Shown here piece by piece: positions 41,175-50,604 of a stretch of 64,000 nucleotides of DNA. How positions within the stretch are numbered: position 1 is the stretch's first letter; the number at the start of each line of letters is the position of its first letter. This stretch comes from Fluviicola taffensis DSM 16823 (GTDB lineage: Bacteria > Bacteroidota > Bacteroidia > Flavobacteriales_D > Crocinitomicaceae), in NCBI RefSeq assembly GCF_000194605.1, contig NC_015321.1, positions 744,001 to 808,000 of the forward strand. Reading direction: 5' to 3'. The notes under the pieces were generated by a model that was not told the DNA's origin, did not search any database, and saw only the letters and a program-made list of their open reading frames with translations. Position numbers and translations under genes: made by a program.

Positions 41175-42092
41175 ATGGAAGGTTTCTCAAGTCTTTATCA
41201 ACTACTAGATTATTTCTCAACGGAAAATGTTTGTGAAGAGTACTTAGCTTTTACTCGTTGGGGTGAAAATCCTGAATGTCCTTATTGTAATAGTAAAAGA
41301 GTAAATTCTCTTAAAGGAAAAACAAAGCGCTATAAGTGCTATGGTTGTCGCAAACAATTTAGTGTAAGAGTTGGAACAATATTTCACAATTCTAAACTAC
41401 CACTTAGAAAATGGTTTATAGCTATTCACCTTTGTGCTTCATCCAAAGGAATAAGTTCTCACCAATTAGCTAGAGAATTAAACATCAGCCAAGAATCAGC
41501 TTGGTTTATGCTTCATAGAATAAGAGAGACATTCACACAATCAGAAAGGAAGTTAAAGAAGAGAAAAGTTGAGATTGATGAAACCTTATTCGGCGGACTT
41601 GAAAAGAACAAGCATAAGGATAAGAAAACGCCAAACAATCAAGGAAGAAGCACAAAGACAAAAGCTGGGATACTTGGAATAATTGAACGAGGAGAAAATA
41701 AACAAGTGTATGCTATCCATGTTCCTAGATTAGATGGAAATACTATCATACCAATCATTGAATCGAAAGTTGCTAAAACATCAACAGTTTATACAGATGA
41801 ATATCGTCCTTATAGAAGATTAAGAGCTAATTACACTCATAAATTTGTAAACCACTCACAAGGAAAATATGTAATCGCAGATGCACACACAAATACTATT
41901 GAAGGATTTTGGAGCATGCTAAAAAAGAACCTTGTAAATACATACCACAGCATATCAAAATATCACTTACAACGCTATATAAACGAAGTGGTGTTCAAAT
42001 ACAATAACAATCAAATAGAAAGATTTGACACAGTGCTAAAGAAAGCTATGCACGTCAGATTAGAGTATCAACAATTAATAATGAAGAAATGA
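41175..42092 (+). CDS. IS1595-family (ISXO2-like) transposase
   Basis: Complete 305-residue transposase. A zinc ribbon has C35, C38, C55 and C58, and the helix-turn-helix-like SSHQLARELNISQESAW lies at 94-110. The DDE core is intact: D135 (EIDETLFGG), D208 (VYTDEYRPY) and E243 (NTIEGFWSMLKK). It should therefore be active or recently active. I could not find terminal inverted repeats or target duplications on either side, so the limits of the insertion sequence stay open. A small gene starts in its stop codon (ATGA), which suggests a passenger gene translated together with the transposase. Confidence 0.92.
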   Translation: MEGFSSLYQLLDYFSTENVCEEYLAFTRWGENPECPYCNSKRVNSLKGKTKRYKCYGCRKQFSVRVGTIFHNSKLPLRKWFIAIHLCASSKGISSHQLARELNISQESAWFMLHRIRETFTQSERKLKKRKVEIDETLFGGLEKNKHKDKKTPNNQGRSTKTKAGILGIIERGENKQVYAIHVPRLDGNTIIPIIESKVAKTSTVYTDEYRPYRRLRANYTHKFVNHSQGKYVIADAHTNTIEGFWSMLKKNLVNTYHSISKYHLQRYINEVVFKYNNNQIERFDTVLKKAMHVRLEYQQLIMKK

Positions 42093-42355
42093 AAGAAAGA
42101 ATACCAAACGCAGAGAACATCCCTTATCAATATGATAAGGAGTTAAGATTTAAAGTCACAAATGACTTCTTTAAGTCAGTAGAAGGGCTTTCTATTAAAG
42201 AAATTGAAAATATTGTGGAAAATATATTGCACGAATTGTCATCCTTTAAAAGGAACATACCCTATAATGCTGAACTTTCTAAAAAAATGCTTTCAGAGAT
42301 CCATGAAACAACAACAGCTGAAGGTATTATAATTCCGAAACCCCCAATTTCTTAG
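42089..42355 (+). CDS. Small protein coupled to the transposase
   Basis: An 88-residue helical protein (MKERIPNAENIPYQYDKELRF...) whose ATG overlaps the transposase stop codon by four bases. The middle VTNDFFKSVEGLSIKEIENIVENILHELSSF resembles an amphipathic helix pair, and the end TTTAEGIIIPKPPIS is extended. No motif is recognised. The coupling means that it is made whenever the transposase is, so it may modulate transposition, but this is inference. Its 3' end overlaps that of the minus-strand zinc-ribbon gene by 29 bases. Confidence 0.65.
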   Translation: MKERIPNAENIPYQYDKELRFKVTNDFFKSVEGLSIKEIENIVENILHELSSFKRNIPYNAELSKKMLSEIHETTTAEGIIIPKPPIS

Positions 42356-42521
42356 AAATATTATCCAGTTTTTGCCCCATGTTAACCCTTTCTAACACAC
42401 CTATTGCGGTTCGACAATTAGAACATTGAACAAATACTAGAGGATTATCTAATCCAATAACTTTTTGACTGGATAATTCAAAGGCTGTGTTTTGACACGT
42501 GGGGCATTTACTTGGATACAT
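42327..42521 (-). CDS. Small zinc-ribbon protein
   Basis: A 64-residue protein with a four-cysteine zinc ribbon: CPTC at 6-9 and CSNC at 33-36, separated by a strand pair (AFELSSQKVIG, NPLVFVQC). A helical tail (MGQKLDNISKKLGV) follows. Solo zinc ribbons of this layout (MYPxKCPxC... FVQCSxC...GV) occur in many bacteria, often in islands, without known function. They may bind nucleic acid or a partner protein. It is convergent with the passenger gene. Confidence 0.65.
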   Translation of the reverse strand: MYPSKCPTCQNTAFELSSQKVIGLDNPLVFVQCSNCRTAIGVLERVNMGQKLDNISKKLGVSEL

Positions 42522-42565
42522 AGAATAGTGAATTAATGATTAATACCCTAAATTTACAATAAAAT

Positions 42566-43012
42566 ATGTTTTTTGATCATTTTGGGTTACATAGGGTGGT
42601 CATTACCATAATTATTACAATTATTGGAATTGGTTTTTTCACTCCTTATTTTCTAAATGCAAAAAAATCATTTATAGCTTATCAAAATAAAAACATCACA
42701 CTCGGGGACTATGCCAATCCTCGAACTATTTCTCAGGTTCAATTATTAATCAAATCAGACACAATTCCGTTAGACGATTCCCAAATGTTTATTCAAATGA
42801 TTGGAAAAGCTTCTTACCAAAAAGGAATTTGGAAATACCAAAAATCAATAAAAATACTTTTTAAGAATAGAAACGGAACCAAAGACAGCATCCTAAGTAA
42901 TGGAGAATTATTTGAAACATCAAAAGGAAAATTTTTCAAAACGGAAGAAAACATCATCGAAAAATATCTTCAAATATCAAACGTATTGTTAACCATTCCG
43001 AACAGACACTGA
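42566..43012 (+). CDS. Hypothetical membrane-anchored protein
   Basis: A 148-residue protein with one N-terminal membrane helix (about 8-30, VVITIIITIIGIGFFTPYF) and an extracytoplasmic part of about 115 residues with alternating strands. The stretch KIDTIPLDDSQMF... is soluble and no cysteine is present. I do not recognise it. It marks the right end of the low-GC island and is convergent with acs. Confidence 0.55.
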   Translation: MFFDHFGLHRVVITIIITIIGIGFFTPYFLNAKKSFIAYQNKNITLGDYANPRTISQVQLLIKSDTIPLDDSQMFIQMIGKASYQKGIWKYQKSIKILFKNRNGTKDSILSNGELFETSKGKFFKTEENIIEKYLQISNVLLTIPNRH

Positions 43013-43073
43013 AATAGAAAAAATCCCCTTTAAAATGCAAAAGGGAATTCTCATATAAATCTCTATTTAATTT

Positions 43074-44978
43074 CTACAACGCCTTCTCCACGATTTCATC
43101 AACCACCAAAGGATCTAGCAATGTGGAAGTATCTCCAATACTTGTCATATCGCCTTCAGCGATTTTACGCAAGATGCGTCGCATGATTTTTCCTGAACGT
43201 GTTTTGGGTAATCCTGTTACGAATTGAATCTTTTCAGGGACAGCTATTTTACCAATTTCCGAAACTACTGATTCTAAAATTTCTGCGCGTGCAAACTCCT
43301 GTTCTTCTACCGGCACTTCGTGTTCACAAACAACAAAAGCATAAATAGATTGACCTTTCACAGGATGTGGATAACCCACAACTGCAGATTCAATGACTAA
43401 CTTATTGGTGTTGATTGCATTTTCAATTTCGGCAGTTCCAAAACGGTGACCTGAAACGTTGATTACATCATCAATTCGTCCAATGATTCGATACATTCCA
43501 TTTTCATCTCGTTTTGCACCATCACCTGTGAAGTAATAACCATCGTAATGCGAGAAGTAAGTAACCCGACAACGCTCGTGATCTCCGTAAGTGGTTCTTA
43601 AGATAGAAGGCCACGGGAATTTGATACACAAATAACCTTCTTGATCCGCACCTTCAATCTCTTTTCCTTCTTGGTTCAACAAAACGGGTTGTATTCCAGG
43701 TAAAGGATAACCAGCAAACGTCGGCTTTTGAGGCGAAATATTTCCAATTCCTGAAATCATAATTCCTCCAGTTTCAGTTTGCCACCAGTTATCAACTACT
43801 GGGCAACGACCTTTACCAACATGTAAATGATACCATTTCCAAGCTTCTTCATTGATTGGTTCGCCTACCGTTCCGATTATTTTCAGGGAATCTAAACTAT
43901 ATGACAAAACATGATCATCTCCACAAGCCATCAATGCGCGAATTGCAGTTGGAGCAGTTAAAAACTGATTCACCCCATATTTATCAATTACTTGCCAAAA
44001 ACGACCCGCATCTGGATAAGTTGGTACACCTTCAAACATAACAGTAGTTGCTCCGCAAAGTAAAGGTCCATAAACAATGTATGAATGTCCAGTTATCCAA
44101 CCGATATCTGCTGTACACCAAAACACATCACTTTCTTCATATTGATACACATTCTGAAAGGAATATGCAGTATAAACCATATAACCACCACAAGTATGAA
44201 CAACGCCTTTTGGTTTTCCCGTAGAACCTGAAGTGTATAAAATGAATAACGGATCCTCTGCATCCATTTCTTCTGGCACACATTTCTTTTCATGACCAGC
44301 AATTGCATCAGACCACCAAATATCCCTTCCTTCTTCCATATGAGGCAACCAGCCCAAGCAATCAAAAACGATTACTTTCTCTACACACTCCACTTTTTCT
44401 AATGCCTCATCCACAACTCGTTTCACTGGAATTTGCTTTGGACCACGATTCAAGCCATCAGAAGTAATAATCAATTTTGCTTGCGCATCCTCAATTCTAT
44501 CTGCCAAAGCATTTGCAGAAAACCCTGCAAAAACCACCGAATGAATAGCTCCAATTCGAGCACACGCCATCACAGCGATTGATAACTCTGGAATCATCGG
44601 CATGTAGATACAAACACGATCTCCTTTTTTTACACCTTGTGCTTTCAATGCATTTGAGAACACGCAAACTTGTTCATACAACTCACGATAAGTGTAACGC
44701 ACGAAACGTTGCTTCGGATCATTTGGTTCCCAAATTAACGCCAATTTATTTCCGCGTTTTTCCAAGTGACGATCCAACATGTTTTCAGTAATATTGAGCT
44801 TTGCACCTTTAAACCATTTGATATCGGGCTCAGTAAAGTTCCATTCAAGAACTTTATCCCACTTCTTCATCCATTGAAATTCATTGGCAATCTCTTCCCA
44901 AAAACCTTCCGGATTAGAAACACTCAAAGCATATTTTTCATGATATTCTTCCAGGGATTTAATTTGCATGTTATTCAT
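43074..44978 (-). CDS. acs: Acetyl-CoA synthetase, AMP-forming
   Basis: Converts acetate, ATP and CoA to acetyl-CoA in two steps. I set the start at 44978 (MNNMQIKSLEEYHEKY), 634 residues and the normal length. Motifs visible are LFILYTSGSTGKPKGVVHT (P-loop), NWWQTETGGIMI, GYYFTGDGAKRDENGMYRI and the C-terminal TRSGKIMRRILR, whose lysine is the catalytic residue regulated by acetylation. It lies directly downstream of the receiver and SSF-kinase genes on the same strand, 26 bases after the receiver stop codon. That supports a role as the output enzyme of the acetate module. Confidence 0.96.
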   Translation of the reverse strand: MNNMQIKSLEEYHEKYALSVSNPEGFWEEIANEFQWMKKWDKVLEWNFTEPDIKWFKGAKLNITENMLDRHLEKRGNKLALIWEPNDPKQRFVRYTYRELYEQVCVFSNALKAQGVKKGDRVCIYMPMIPELSIAVMACARIGAIHSVVFAGFSANALADRIEDAQAKLIITSDGLNRGPKQIPVKRVVDEALEKVECVEKVIVFDCLGWLPHMEEGRDIWWSDAIAGHEKKCVPEEMDAEDPLFILYTSGSTGKPKGVVHTCGGYMVYTAYSFQNVYQYEESDVFWCTADIGWITGHSYIVYGPLLCGATTVMFEGVPTYPDAGRFWQVIDKYGVNQFLTAPTAIRALMACGDDHVLSYSLDSLKIIGTVGEPINEEAWKWYHLHVGKGRCPVVDNWWQTETGGIMISGIGNISPQKPTFAGYPLPGIQPVLLNQEGKEIEGADQEGYLCIKFPWPSILRTTYGDHERCRVTYFSHYDGYYFTGDGAKRDENGMYRIIGRIDDVINVSGHRFGTAEIENAINTNKLVIESAVVGYPHPVKGQSIYAFVVCEHEVPVEEQEFARAEILESVVSEIGKIAVPEKIQFVTGLPKTRSGKIMRRILRKIAEGDMTSIGDTSTLLDPLVVDEIVEKAL

Positions 44979-45003
44979 AGTTCCAGTTTTATTTAGTTTT
45001 AGT

Positions 45004-45369
45004 TTATAGCAATTCAATGATTTCTACCAATAGTTGCTTGGTACTAAATGGTTTGGTCACATATTTATCTGCCCCCATACTTAATCCTTTCGAAATATCT
45101 TCAGGGCGTGACTTTGCGGAAAGAAAAATAATCTTTGTATGACTAAATTTCGGATTCGATTTGATTGTCTGACACACATCATATCCATCAATATCAGGCA
45201 TCATGATATCCAAGATTATCAAATCTGGTGTATGTTCATTTGCCACACTCAAAGCTTCCATACCATTTCTCGCAATTAGAGGTACAAACCCTTTCCGCCT
45301 CACTAAGTAGTCTAACGACAATACAATGTTGGGCTCATCGTCTACTATCAATATCTTTTTTCCTGTCAT
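45004..45369 (-). CDS. Single-domain response regulator
   Basis: A 121-residue CheY-like receiver without an output domain. Acidic pocket D10/D11 (IVDDEPN), phosphoacceptor D54 (LIILDIMMPDIDGYD), switch Ser near 84 (FLSAKS) and K106 (YVTKPF) are all present, so phosphotransfer should work. It starts six bases after the SSF-histidine kinase gene and is almost certainly its partner. With no DNA-binding domain it must act through a protein partner, a phosphorelay, or the enzyme and transporter themselves. It precedes acs. Confidence 0.93.
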   Translation of the reverse strand: MTGKKILIVDDEPNIVLSLDYLVRRKGFVPLIARNGMEALSVANEHTPDLIILDIMMPDIDGYDVCQTIKSNPKFSHTKIIFLSAKSRPEDISKGLSMGADKYVTKPFSTKQLLVEIIELL

Positions 45370-45374
45370 ACTCT

Positions 45375-48044
45375 TTAATCTCTATTCTGGGTAAATGGAA
45401 TACTAAAGGTAAATACCGATCCTTCAGGGTCATTTGTATTCACACCAATTTTTCCTTCATGAAGTTGAATGATTTTTTTTGAAATTGCCAATCCCAAACC
45501 ACTTCCTTTTGGTTTTCGCATGGTTTGATTTTTTGCTTGAAAGAATTTCTCAAAAATAATTTCACGCAATTCCGGAATAACACCTGGCCCGTTGTCGGCA
45601 ATTTTCACTTGAAGCAAAGAACCTATTCGAGAAATATCCACCCACACTTTCCCGCTTTCTTTATCGCAATACTTCGCAGCATTGGCTAACAAATTCAATA
45701 CGACCTGTGTAATTCGATCATGATCTGCTTCCAAATCTGGAAGGTTTTCCTCAATATCAATACAGACTTGAATATTATTTTGCTTGAAAACACCATCTAA
45801 TGATTGCAAACAATGCTGCATCAATTCCGAAATATCGACCTTATCAATGATTAATTGATGCTTTCCAGATTCAAAATTCTCCAAATCCAACACCTGAGAA
45901 ATCAAACGGGTCATGCGATTGGATTCTTTCAAGATCGTATTCAAAAACTCCTTTTTTATTTCCTCAGGCATAGCATCTTCTTCATCTGAAAGCAATTCGC
46001 TCAGTGCTTTTATGGAGGTCAAAGGAGTGCGCATTTCATGAGTTACTGTATACAAAAATTCATCTTTCAACAAATCATTTTCTTTCATTCTGAAATTGGC
46101 CAATTTCAAAGCTTCAGAAACGCGTTTTAACTCATCTGTGCGTTGCTGTAATTCTTTGTTTACCGCAATGATTTTTTGAGATTCTTCCAAAATATTCACC
46201 ACATCTTCCATTGATAACTTTTCCTCCTTCACCACCGATGAAATCAAAATTTTAGCAGAAGAAGCGCCCACAATCGGACTTAACATTTTCTCCGAATACC
46301 CAATCAATCTCGAATCCAATTCATCCTGATCTTCCAAATTAATTCCTTGCTTTTGCGCAAAATGATTCAATTCAGCAGTTACTCTTCGTTCGCCTAAAAA
46401 TCGTGACAAAAGCGATTTAATATCTGGAAAAAAGGCCGTTCCTTTCCAAACCACTCCTGAATCCACCTCTGTGGAATAATTCATGATATCTACATAAAGT
46501 GTTGCTTGATTTTGCTCCAAAGCAGTTTGCTTCGTCAAAATAGATCCTGCAATGTAGCCCAACGTATTCAACAACAAACTCCAAAATAAAACGGTAGTGA
46601 TCAAATCACCTTCTGGGCGAATAGAATGATGTCCAGTTCCAAACACCCCATGTACGTTTAAATTTAGAATGGTAGGTCCAATCAAAAAAATCAACCAAAC
46701 AGAAAAACCCAGGGAAATTCCAATAATTGCACCATATTTATTCCCCAATTTCCAAAAAATTCCTCCAAGAATAGCTGGAGAAAATTGTGCAACAGCTACA
46801 AATGAAACTAATCCAATGGAAATTAACGTGAAGTCTGCAACAACTAACTTGTGATACAAATACGCCAATAGCAATACCACAAAAATGCTCAAGCGTCTAA
46901 AAAACACGGGGATTTTGTGATTTCGATCCTTAAAACGATTCAAAACGAAGCGATTATTGATAAAACTTGGCATCAGAATAGCATTCGAAACCATTTTACT
47001 CAAAGCATGTGTTGCAACGATAATCATTCCACTTGCAGCAGAGAATCCACCCAACAAAACCAACAAAGCCATCCATCCATTATTCAAATGAATCGGAATA
47101 GAAAGCATGTACATATCGGGATTCATTTTATGTCCAGCAAACATATTATTCCCAACAATAGCAATTGGAATTACAAATAAATTGATCAACAACAAATAAA
47201 TTGGAAACATCCAAATAGCTCTTTTTACTTTTCGTTCATTTGCTGCCGTAACCACACCCAATTCAAACTGACGTGGTAAAAACAAAAAGGCCAAAGCGGA
47301 TAAAAATATCATTCCAAACCACTGTCCATAATCATTATTCGGATTCAACTTTAACTTACTTGCATCAAAATCTGCAAACAATTGTGGCTTATCACTTGCA
47401 TACAAAACAATGTAAACTCCGAAGAATAAAAAAACAATCAATTTCACAATGGATTCAAGCGCAATTGCACCAACTAATCCTGTATTTTGTTCTTTTTCTT
47501 GAAAGCGTTTCGTAGTGAAGATTATGATGAAATACCCCAATCCGAGTGTCACTAAAAAGCTGGTATCAACGTAACTCAGCCAATCATTCTGCTCCGTTCC
47601 ATTGTTAGTCACGATTGTTTCGATAGCCTTATCAATTCCCGTAATTTGAAGTGCGATGTAGGGAATAATTCCCAACATTAAAAGAATAGCTACTAAACGG
47701 TTCAAGCCAATACTTTTATCGTAGCGATTGGCAATAAAATCAGAAAGCGATGAAATTCCCTGAGCTCTCGAGATACGAATAAACTTGCGGTAAATGAACC
47801 ACAAAAACGGCATCAAGATAACTGGGCCAATATAAATAGTGAGGAATTGAATATTATACGCTGAAGCTCCTCCTACACTTCCAAAGAATGTCCATGCGGT
47901 GCAATAAACAGCCAAGGAAAGCGCGTAAATAGTGGGGGAATTCGCAACTCTCAATCTCAATCTAGTAGACGCATCTATCCTATATGCCACGAAAAACAGC
48001 ATTGCTAGATACGCCACTATGACTAAAACAATTAAGCCACTCAT
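45375..48044 (-). CDS. Sodium:solute symporter fused to histidine kinase (CbrA-like)
   Basis: An 889-residue two-part protein. Residues 1 to about 500 are an SSF transporter with about 13 hydrophobic segments (TAWTFFGSVGGASAYN near 50-65, the sodium-site region). A cytoplasmic linker (about 510-650, with a coiled coil near 620-645) leads to the kinase: H669 in YTVTHEMRTPLTS, N-box NLLANAAKYC, G-box ADNGPGV and GSGLGLAISKK. CbrA of Pseudomonas and related proteins share this design. It should couple solute transport, probably of a short-chain carboxylate, to phosphorylation of the adjacent receiver. Confidence 0.93.
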   Translation of the reverse strand: MSGLIVLVIVAYLAMLFFVAYRIDASTRLRLRVANSPTIYALSLAVYCTAWTFFGSVGGASAYNIQFLTIYIGPVILMPFLWFIYRKFIRISRAQGISSLSDFIANRYDKSIGLNRLVAILLMLGIIPYIALQITGIDKAIETIVTNNGTEQNDWLSYVDTSFLVTLGLGYFIIIFTTKRFQEKEQNTGLVGAIALESIVKLIVFLFFGVYIVLYASDKPQLFADFDASKLKLNPNNDYGQWFGMIFLSALAFLFLPRQFELGVVTAANERKVKRAIWMFPIYLLLINLFVIPIAIVGNNMFAGHKMNPDMYMLSIPIHLNNGWMALLVLLGGFSAASGMIIVATHALSKMVSNAILMPSFINNRFVLNRFKDRNHKIPVFFRRLSIFVVLLLAYLYHKLVVADFTLISIGLVSFVAVAQFSPAILGGIFWKLGNKYGAIIGISLGFSVWLIFLIGPTILNLNVHGVFGTGHHSIRPEGDLITTVLFWSLLLNTLGYIAGSILTKQTALEQNQATLYVDIMNYSTEVDSGVVWKGTAFFPDIKSLLSRFLGERRVTAELNHFAQKQGINLEDQDELDSRLIGYSEKMLSPIVGASSAKILISSVVKEEKLSMEDVVNILEESQKIIAVNKELQQRTDELKRVSEALKLANFRMKENDLLKDEFLYTVTHEMRTPLTSIKALSELLSDEEDAMPEEIKKEFLNTILKESNRMTRLISQVLDLENFESGKHQLIIDKVDISELMQHCLQSLDGVFKQNNIQVCIDIEENLPDLEADHDRITQVVLNLLANAAKYCDKESGKVWVDISRIGSLLQVKIADNGPGVIPELREIIFEKFFQAKNQTMRKPKGSGLGLAISKKIIQLHEGKIGVNTNDPEGSVFTFSIPFTQNRD

Positions 48045-48143
48045 TTAATTTTTCATTTTACATGAAAAATAGTTCAATCAATTAAAAGGGTTCAAATTAA
48101 TCCTCTTTGAACGTTTAAACTCTTTCAACTTTGAACTTGTTTT

Positions 48144-48338
48144 TCATTCTTTAATTCGTTTGGCAATGAGAAAACCGACCACACTGATGCATAACACTAC
48201 CCCAGAGAAATAAATCAGCAAAGCCGGAATTCCCAACCAAACTTTTCCTTCCATCAAATGAATGATTGGATAATTAAACAAAACGAAACCAAGTAACCCA
48301 AGCAAAAAGTAGCTCGTTTGAATTTTACGTTTATCCAT
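48144..48338 (-). CDS. Small two-helix membrane protein of the SSF cluster
   Basis: A 64-residue protein with two hydrophobic helices (about 9-27 and 35-56) separated by EGKVWLG and ending in IAKRIKE. It lies between the porin gene and the SSF-kinase gene, and all run on the minus strand. Small partner subunits of this kind (DUF485 or DUF3311 types) accompany SSF acetate transporters elsewhere. I suggest a comparable accessory role but cannot name the family with confidence. Confidence 0.7.
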   Translation of the reverse strand: MDKRKIQTSYFLLGLLGFVLFNYPIIHLMEGKVWLGIPALLIYFSGVVLCISVVGFLIAKRIKE

Positions 48339-48368
48339 CTTTTTCGTTTATCTGAAAGATACATCAAT

Positions 48369-49679
48369 TTATAGGTAAACCATCAATTGAATAGTTACCT
48401 CATTTTTATAATTCACACTTTCTATGTTTGTAAAATCAGGACGTGCCCGATAGTTCAGTGTCACCTTCGAATGATGTCCTGCTAAATAAATATTCAATCC
48501 TGCGTCTAGCGTATTTACAGGCACTAAATTATCTGCTGCATTGCGCAGCCCAACAAATCGAGCATGTGAAAACGATCCACACACTTGAAAACGAGTTTTC
48601 ATTTTAAATTCGGGTAACAAATAACCAACCTGTCCGAAAAATATCTGTCCTGTTCCAAGAGTTGGTAAAGCATTTCCCCGCAAAGCACCACCTCCATCTG
48701 CGGTATTTAATATTCCAATGTGTCTTACATAGTCTTTTCCAAAATTGTAATTGTAGTAACTTCCATAAAAAGTAATTGCATCCTTCCTTTTAGACAAAGG
48801 CATATCCAAAAACACATCCGCTCCAAGTTGAAGTTGATCTTGAGTCACGGTATCTCCTGCGTCATTTCGGTGCCACATACCATCTTTCCAATGATCAAAT
48901 CCTACTCCGATATTGAACACCTTCTTTGTACCCAAATATGTTCCAACCATAAAAGGAAGCAAGTTACTTTCCTCTTCCAAAAATGCGTAGTTAAAATATC
49001 CAGCCGTACTCCAAGAACGATTATAAGGATTGTAATCAGAAACGTTTGTGGCTATCGCTTTCGCTTCATTCGCTTGAAAAGGATCATTTGCGGATACACG
49101 ATAATCCAACTTACCTATTTTCCCTTTTGCAAACACACCCAAATAGCGTCCAAACTGATCGCTTTTATCAATATTGTACCAATTGAAAATCGGAGCATCT
49201 TGTCCTAAGAAATTTAAGGTGCTGGTATTTGCCATCCTGGAAACTCCATTCCAGTAATGCAATCCTCCACCAATGTTTAAAAAACGTTTAAAAACAGTGT
49301 ATTCAACGTATGCATCATGCAAGAACATTTGGGGCTTCTTTCCATTTACAGACGAAACACCTCCACTAAACGTATTTTGATTATTAATTCCAAAATGGGT
49401 TAAAATCAAAAACCGATCACCTAATTGAGAATACGTTAAGAATCTAGACCGTCTTAAAGCAATATCATACGATTCATTGATTGGTTTCCCCGCAAGAGTA
49501 CTTCCATCGTTATTCTGATTGTATTTTAAATAAACCTGATGCCAAGTTATGAATCGGATATATTTTGATCCGTCTTCGCTTAATTTCACTTTTAACCCAC
49601 CTTCATAAGATGGGAGCCCTTGTCCAAAAACAGAACTCATACAGAATGAGATAGCTCCAAAAAGTAGTAGATGTTTCAT
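48369..49679 (-). CDS. Outer-membrane porin
   Basis: A 436-residue outer-membrane protein with a signal peptide (MKHLLLFGAISFCMSSVFG). The mature protein is built of amphipathic strands with aromatic girdles (YIRFITWHQVYLKYNQN, ALRRSRFLTYSQLGDRFLILTHFG, FLNIGGGLHYWNGVS) and ends in VTIQLMVYL. This resembles the phosphate-selective porin O/P-like family, which forms 16-stranded channels. It heads the minus-strand cluster leading to the SSF-kinase and acs. The natural reading is that it lets the same small anionic substrate pass the outer membrane. Confidence 0.78.
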   Translation of the reverse strand: MKHLLLFGAISFCMSSVFGQGLPSYEGGLKVKLSEDGSKYIRFITWHQVYLKYNQNNDGSTLAGKPINESYDIALRRSRFLTYSQLGDRFLILTHFGINNQNTFSGGVSSVNGKKPQMFLHDAYVEYTVFKRFLNIGGGLHYWNGVSRMANTSTLNFLGQDAPIFNWYNIDKSDQFGRYLGVFAKGKIGKLDYRVSANDPFQANEAKAIATNVSDYNPYNRSWSTAGYFNYAFLEEESNLLPFMVGTYLGTKKVFNIGVGFDHWKDGMWHRNDAGDTVTQDQLQLGADVFLDMPLSKRKDAITFYGSYYNYNFGKDYVRHIGILNTADGGGALRGNALPTLGTGQIFFGQVGYLLPEFKMKTRFQVCGSFSHARFVGLRNAADNLVPVNTLDAGLNIYLAGHHSKVTLNYRARPDFTNIESVNYKNEVTIQLMVYL

Positions 49680-50061
49680 TTCTCTTTTGAATTTTCGTTA
49701 ATAACTTGGATAGCACAGCTAAGAGACAAAAAAATGAATGCATCTCAAAAAAAGATATAGTTAATTGCTTAGTATATATTTTTCCTTTAAAATCGATAAA
49801 ATTAGAAGCTAATGAAAATAAAAACTGAAAAATAAAAAAAATAAAAAAACTTAAACAATTGAAATATAATTATTTAAGTAAAATATATTCATTTTGTAAA
49901 GCTATATTATTTTAGCAAAAAAGTATCAACTACACTCAAACCTCTTAAACCGTTTGTAAGAGGTTTCAAGTTTTATTCCTTGATTCACAATCAAAAATCG
50001 GTTGAGTTCACCTCAGAGGAAAGCCCCATAAACAAAAAATCCCGGATTTCCGGGATTTCAT
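49680..50061. other. 382-base AT-rich intergenic region
   Basis: The region upstream of the porin gene has no convincing frame on either strand. It contains very A-rich segments (around 49800-49870). A 10-bp perfect hairpin AAACCTCTTA/TAAGAGGTTT (49938-49947, 49957-49966) is followed by CAAGTTTTATT on the plus strand, so it could be a weak terminator or part of a small RNA. A terminator at 50037-50058 belongs to the gene at 50062. I see nothing else. Confidence 0.4.
50037..50058 (-). terminator. Intrinsic terminator
   Basis: AAATCCCGGA (50037-50046) and TCCGGGATTT (50049-50058), two-base loop, followed on the minus strand by a run of T. It ends the transcript of the 180-residue protein gene. 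Confidence 0.85.
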
Positions 50062-50604
50062 TTATTCATCAATTTTGTATTTCTTAAAGAAGGAATCCCA
50101 ATCCCACAGGAAGTTAATCATGATTTGATCCATTCGTTTGAGGAATAGCGGATTGGGTGATTGTAAGCGTTTGAAGTATTCATCTTGAAAATCATTCAAA
50201 TCATATTTTTGGAATACTGCTTTAGACATCGCATAAACCATATTTTTTGAAGGATGGTTGATTCGCTGCATAAATTTCTGATATTCTCTAACTTTCGATT
50301 CTGCATCAACAGCAGATACCCCCATCAAAGAACCCATTTGTTCAAAAATGATTTTCTCAATCCGAGTTGCTTGAACGGTTTCAAAAGTTGTTTCTAAAGA
50401 TGAAATATTCGCAACGACAACTATCATTGTGAATTGTCCATTGCGTTCAACCGGAATCGAAGGCGAAGAAACAAACGCTAAATCCTCATTAATTAGATCT
50501 GCAACCTCAACAAATCCATTGTCGACTATTTCGAAGATTCCATTTAAGAAAACATTCGCTAATTGTGTGTCTGACAATCTCTTTTTTAATAGTGTCCCTA
50601 GCAT
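50062..50604 (-). CDS. Hypothetical cytoplasmic protein
   Basis: A 180-residue protein without signal or membrane segments. An N-terminal helical block (LLKKRLSDTQLANVFLNGIFEIVDNGF) is followed by strands and then a helical C-terminal half (SKMVYAMSKAVFQKYDLNDFQDEYFKRL) that ends in an acidic/lysine tail. It has a single-gene unit with its own terminator. Proteins of this kind appear conserved in Bacteroidota, judging by the ordinary codon use and housekeeping-type context, but I recognise no domain. Confidence 0.6.
   Translation of the reverse strand: MLGTLLKKRLSDTQLANVFLNGIFEIVDNGFVEVADLINEDLAFVSSPSIPVERNGQFTMIVVVANISSLETTFETVQATRIEKIIFEQMGSLMGVSAVDAESKVREYQKFMQRINHPSKNMVYAMSKAVFQKYDLNDFQDEYFKRLQSPNPLFLKRMDQIMINFLWDWDSFFKKYKIDE

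Noticed and set aside
40787-42566. Terminal inverted repeats of the IS1595-type element
   Set aside because: I compared GGG- and CCC-ended stretches on both sides (for instance near 40890, 41150, 42340 and 42380) and found no matching pair.
49995-50035. RNase P-like motif CAGAGGAAAGCCCC
   Set aside because: Only a short resemblance to the RNase P 5' core. No further conserved elements and too little space before the terminator.
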